Assembly (NCBI GenBank): GCA_012845835.1
Contig: JABAKD010000021.1
Location: forward strand, 13,122,295-13,186,294
Direction of reading: 5' to 3'
Length of the DNA: 64,000 nucleotides
Source: Undaria pinnatifida
Lineage: Eukaryota > Sar > Phaeophyceae > Laminariales > Alariaceae
The notes beneath the pieces are model-generated. The model was given only the letters and a program-made list of their open reading frames with translations. It was not told the origin of the DNA and made no database searches. Numbering within the stretch: the stretch's first letter is position 1; each line of letters opens with the position of its first letter. The position numbers and the translations under genes were made by a program. Positions 62,660-64,000 of the stretch are shown in pieces.

Positions 62660-64000
62660 AATAAAGTTGATGCTCCAAAAACCTCTGTCAGAGAAGAGCA
62701 TATTCATTCGAGGAAAGAAAAATATAGCAGTTAGAAAAACCGAAATTCACCTTGCCTTTCAGGAAACCTTCAACAGATACGTCGGGAACTGTGGAAAAAA
62801 TATTCGAGCTGGGGGCGTAGAAGTCACAAAAGGTGCATCCTATGCAAAATGTTTTACCACACTCAATTAGTACCACCACAAAAAGCGTTGTGCGTGTTCG
62901 CAACGCAGTCAGTTAGTGGTGGGTGTGGCTGACAAGGCATCACAGACAACACATTTCTAGACACCGCGGTGTTTTTAGCTGATATCAGCAGGTTCAACCT
63001 GGTGTATCGTAGAGATATGTATCCGAAGCGGCATGATCGCGTACGAGGTTCGCAGGCAGGAGAGTTTTCCTATCTGTGCGTGGGGTATGATCGTTTTGTC
63101 AAGCGCGTCATGTGCTTGCGACGAAAATAGTTACTACTGGTGTACGCGGGCCTACAGTTTTGTGCGCTTTCTAGGAGTTGGCGTCAAGCATCTGTTATTG
63201 TTTCGTTGGGGGACAATAACAAGTTTGTTGTATTCTCTTTGCGTCAGCCAAAGGGTTGTTCGCTTCATCTACATCGGCACTGAACGGAGTTCAAAGGGTA
63301 GATCATGCAGGAGCATCGTGCTTACGTCATGTTCGAGCGTCAAGCAACACGATAGTTAAAAAATCTTACCAGTACGTTATTGATACTAGCGCACGTATCG
63401 TTTACAATGTAGTCAAGCAAGGCAAAGAAAGCGCGCGCGAGAATAGACACGAGATAACGAGTAAGTAGAAATATTCAAAAGCAATGCACTCTGAAAGCAT
63501 TGAAAAAATAAGTAACCCGGGTATAAGATGAATGAAGAAAGTGAACAAATGCATGCTCACTCGAAGGAGTGCAAAAGACCGAGCTGGGTTGAACGGATAG
63601 CTCGGTTGGTCATCTCTTTAACAGAAAACCTGCTGACGTCGCCAAATATAAAGGTGTATCTTGAGGGATCATTGTGTGCATATGGACCTCGGGACGGACC
63701 GGTGTGTCTATCGCGAGACCACAGCTGACGGCAGTACAAACCAGTGTAGCACATTATCTTAGCATTGTTATCGAGCAAGACTTGCTTACTTTTGGTAAGG
63801 ATACAAAAGGGGGGGGAAGACGAGGGAAGGGGTGGAAGCTTGGCTCTGTCTAAGCTTCAAATACCGGCTCTCGCACTGGCAAAAGTATCCCAGCGTCATG
63901 TGACGTGGGTGCAAGTTGGTAACTGTCTACGTCGGCCGCTCTTACAAGTTCACGTGTGTGACCCTTTGTATACTTCAAGTTGAAGAAACTACGCGGTGCA
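62660..64000. other. No supported gene
   Basis: Short frames on both strands, for example 63033-63359 plus (108 codons), without recognisable motifs. Nothing could be named. Confidence 0.5.

Larger units (their letters stand above)
61130..62660. repeat. Degenerate ~70 bp tandem array
   Basis: Units carry variants of ATTAGGACGCCCGTAAATGCG with A-rich spacers. Cores lie at about 61170, 61239, 61294, 61373, 61437, 61507, 61584, then 62355, 62425, 62497 and 62570, spaced 55-80 bp. The gap between 61.6 and 62.35 kb is filled by the 668-bp element below. Divergence is high, so this is an old array. Confidence 0.65.

Overview
This is a eukaryotic nuclear window, rich in introns and repeats. It shows no bacterial-style operons, rRNA or CRISPR. 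The best clue to the host is one large minus-strand gene (about 35.0-56.0 kb) that combines a Cys-rich leucine-rich-repeat (LRR) cap, five LRRs each on its own small phase-2 exon, an EGF-like exon and a large terminal exon with a CGDPH-type von Willebrand D-like domain. Single-LRR exons of 72 nt in a fixed phase, together with this C-terminal domain, point to a stramenopile and most likely a brown alga. That assignment is inference from remembered family features, not a database hit.

Layout. 1-3392: a satellite array of ~320 bp monomers in an exact five-monomer higher-order repeat of 1603 bp, ending at a 500-N gap (3393-3892). 3.9-13.1 kb: mostly unassigned sequence, with two exon-like open frames near 9.8 and 11.0 kb. 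13.1-13.5 kb: a short DNA element with terminal inverted repeats and a 4-bp target duplication. 14.0-16.5 kb: a G/C-run minisatellite. 16.6-21.8 kb: unassigned, with one tRNA-like relic. 21.9-22.8 kb: ~100 bp tandem repeats. 23.0-26.1 kb: one copy of a long composite repeat with poly-C tracts; other copies lie at 18.2, 44.6-50.6 and 58.8-60.5 kb. 29.5-31.5 kb: a decayed Ty3/Gypsy-type pol fossil. 35.0-56.0 kb: the LRR/EGF/VWD-like gene. 61.1-62.7 kb: a ~70 bp degenerate array interrupted by a second copy of the 13.1 kb element, which itself carries a nested 269-bp element.

The gene and the repeats are linked. Two adjacent copies of the composite repeat, one of them split by a 1007-bp TA-flanked element, lie in the single 11.2 kb intron between LRR exons 3 and 4 and account for more than half of it. 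The exon chain joins in frame at all nine junctions. Every LRR-side junction codon is leucine. The nine splice donors begin GTGAG, GTAAG or GTACG. The 5' (signal peptide) exon was not found. Most other open frames in the window are chance frames in repeats.
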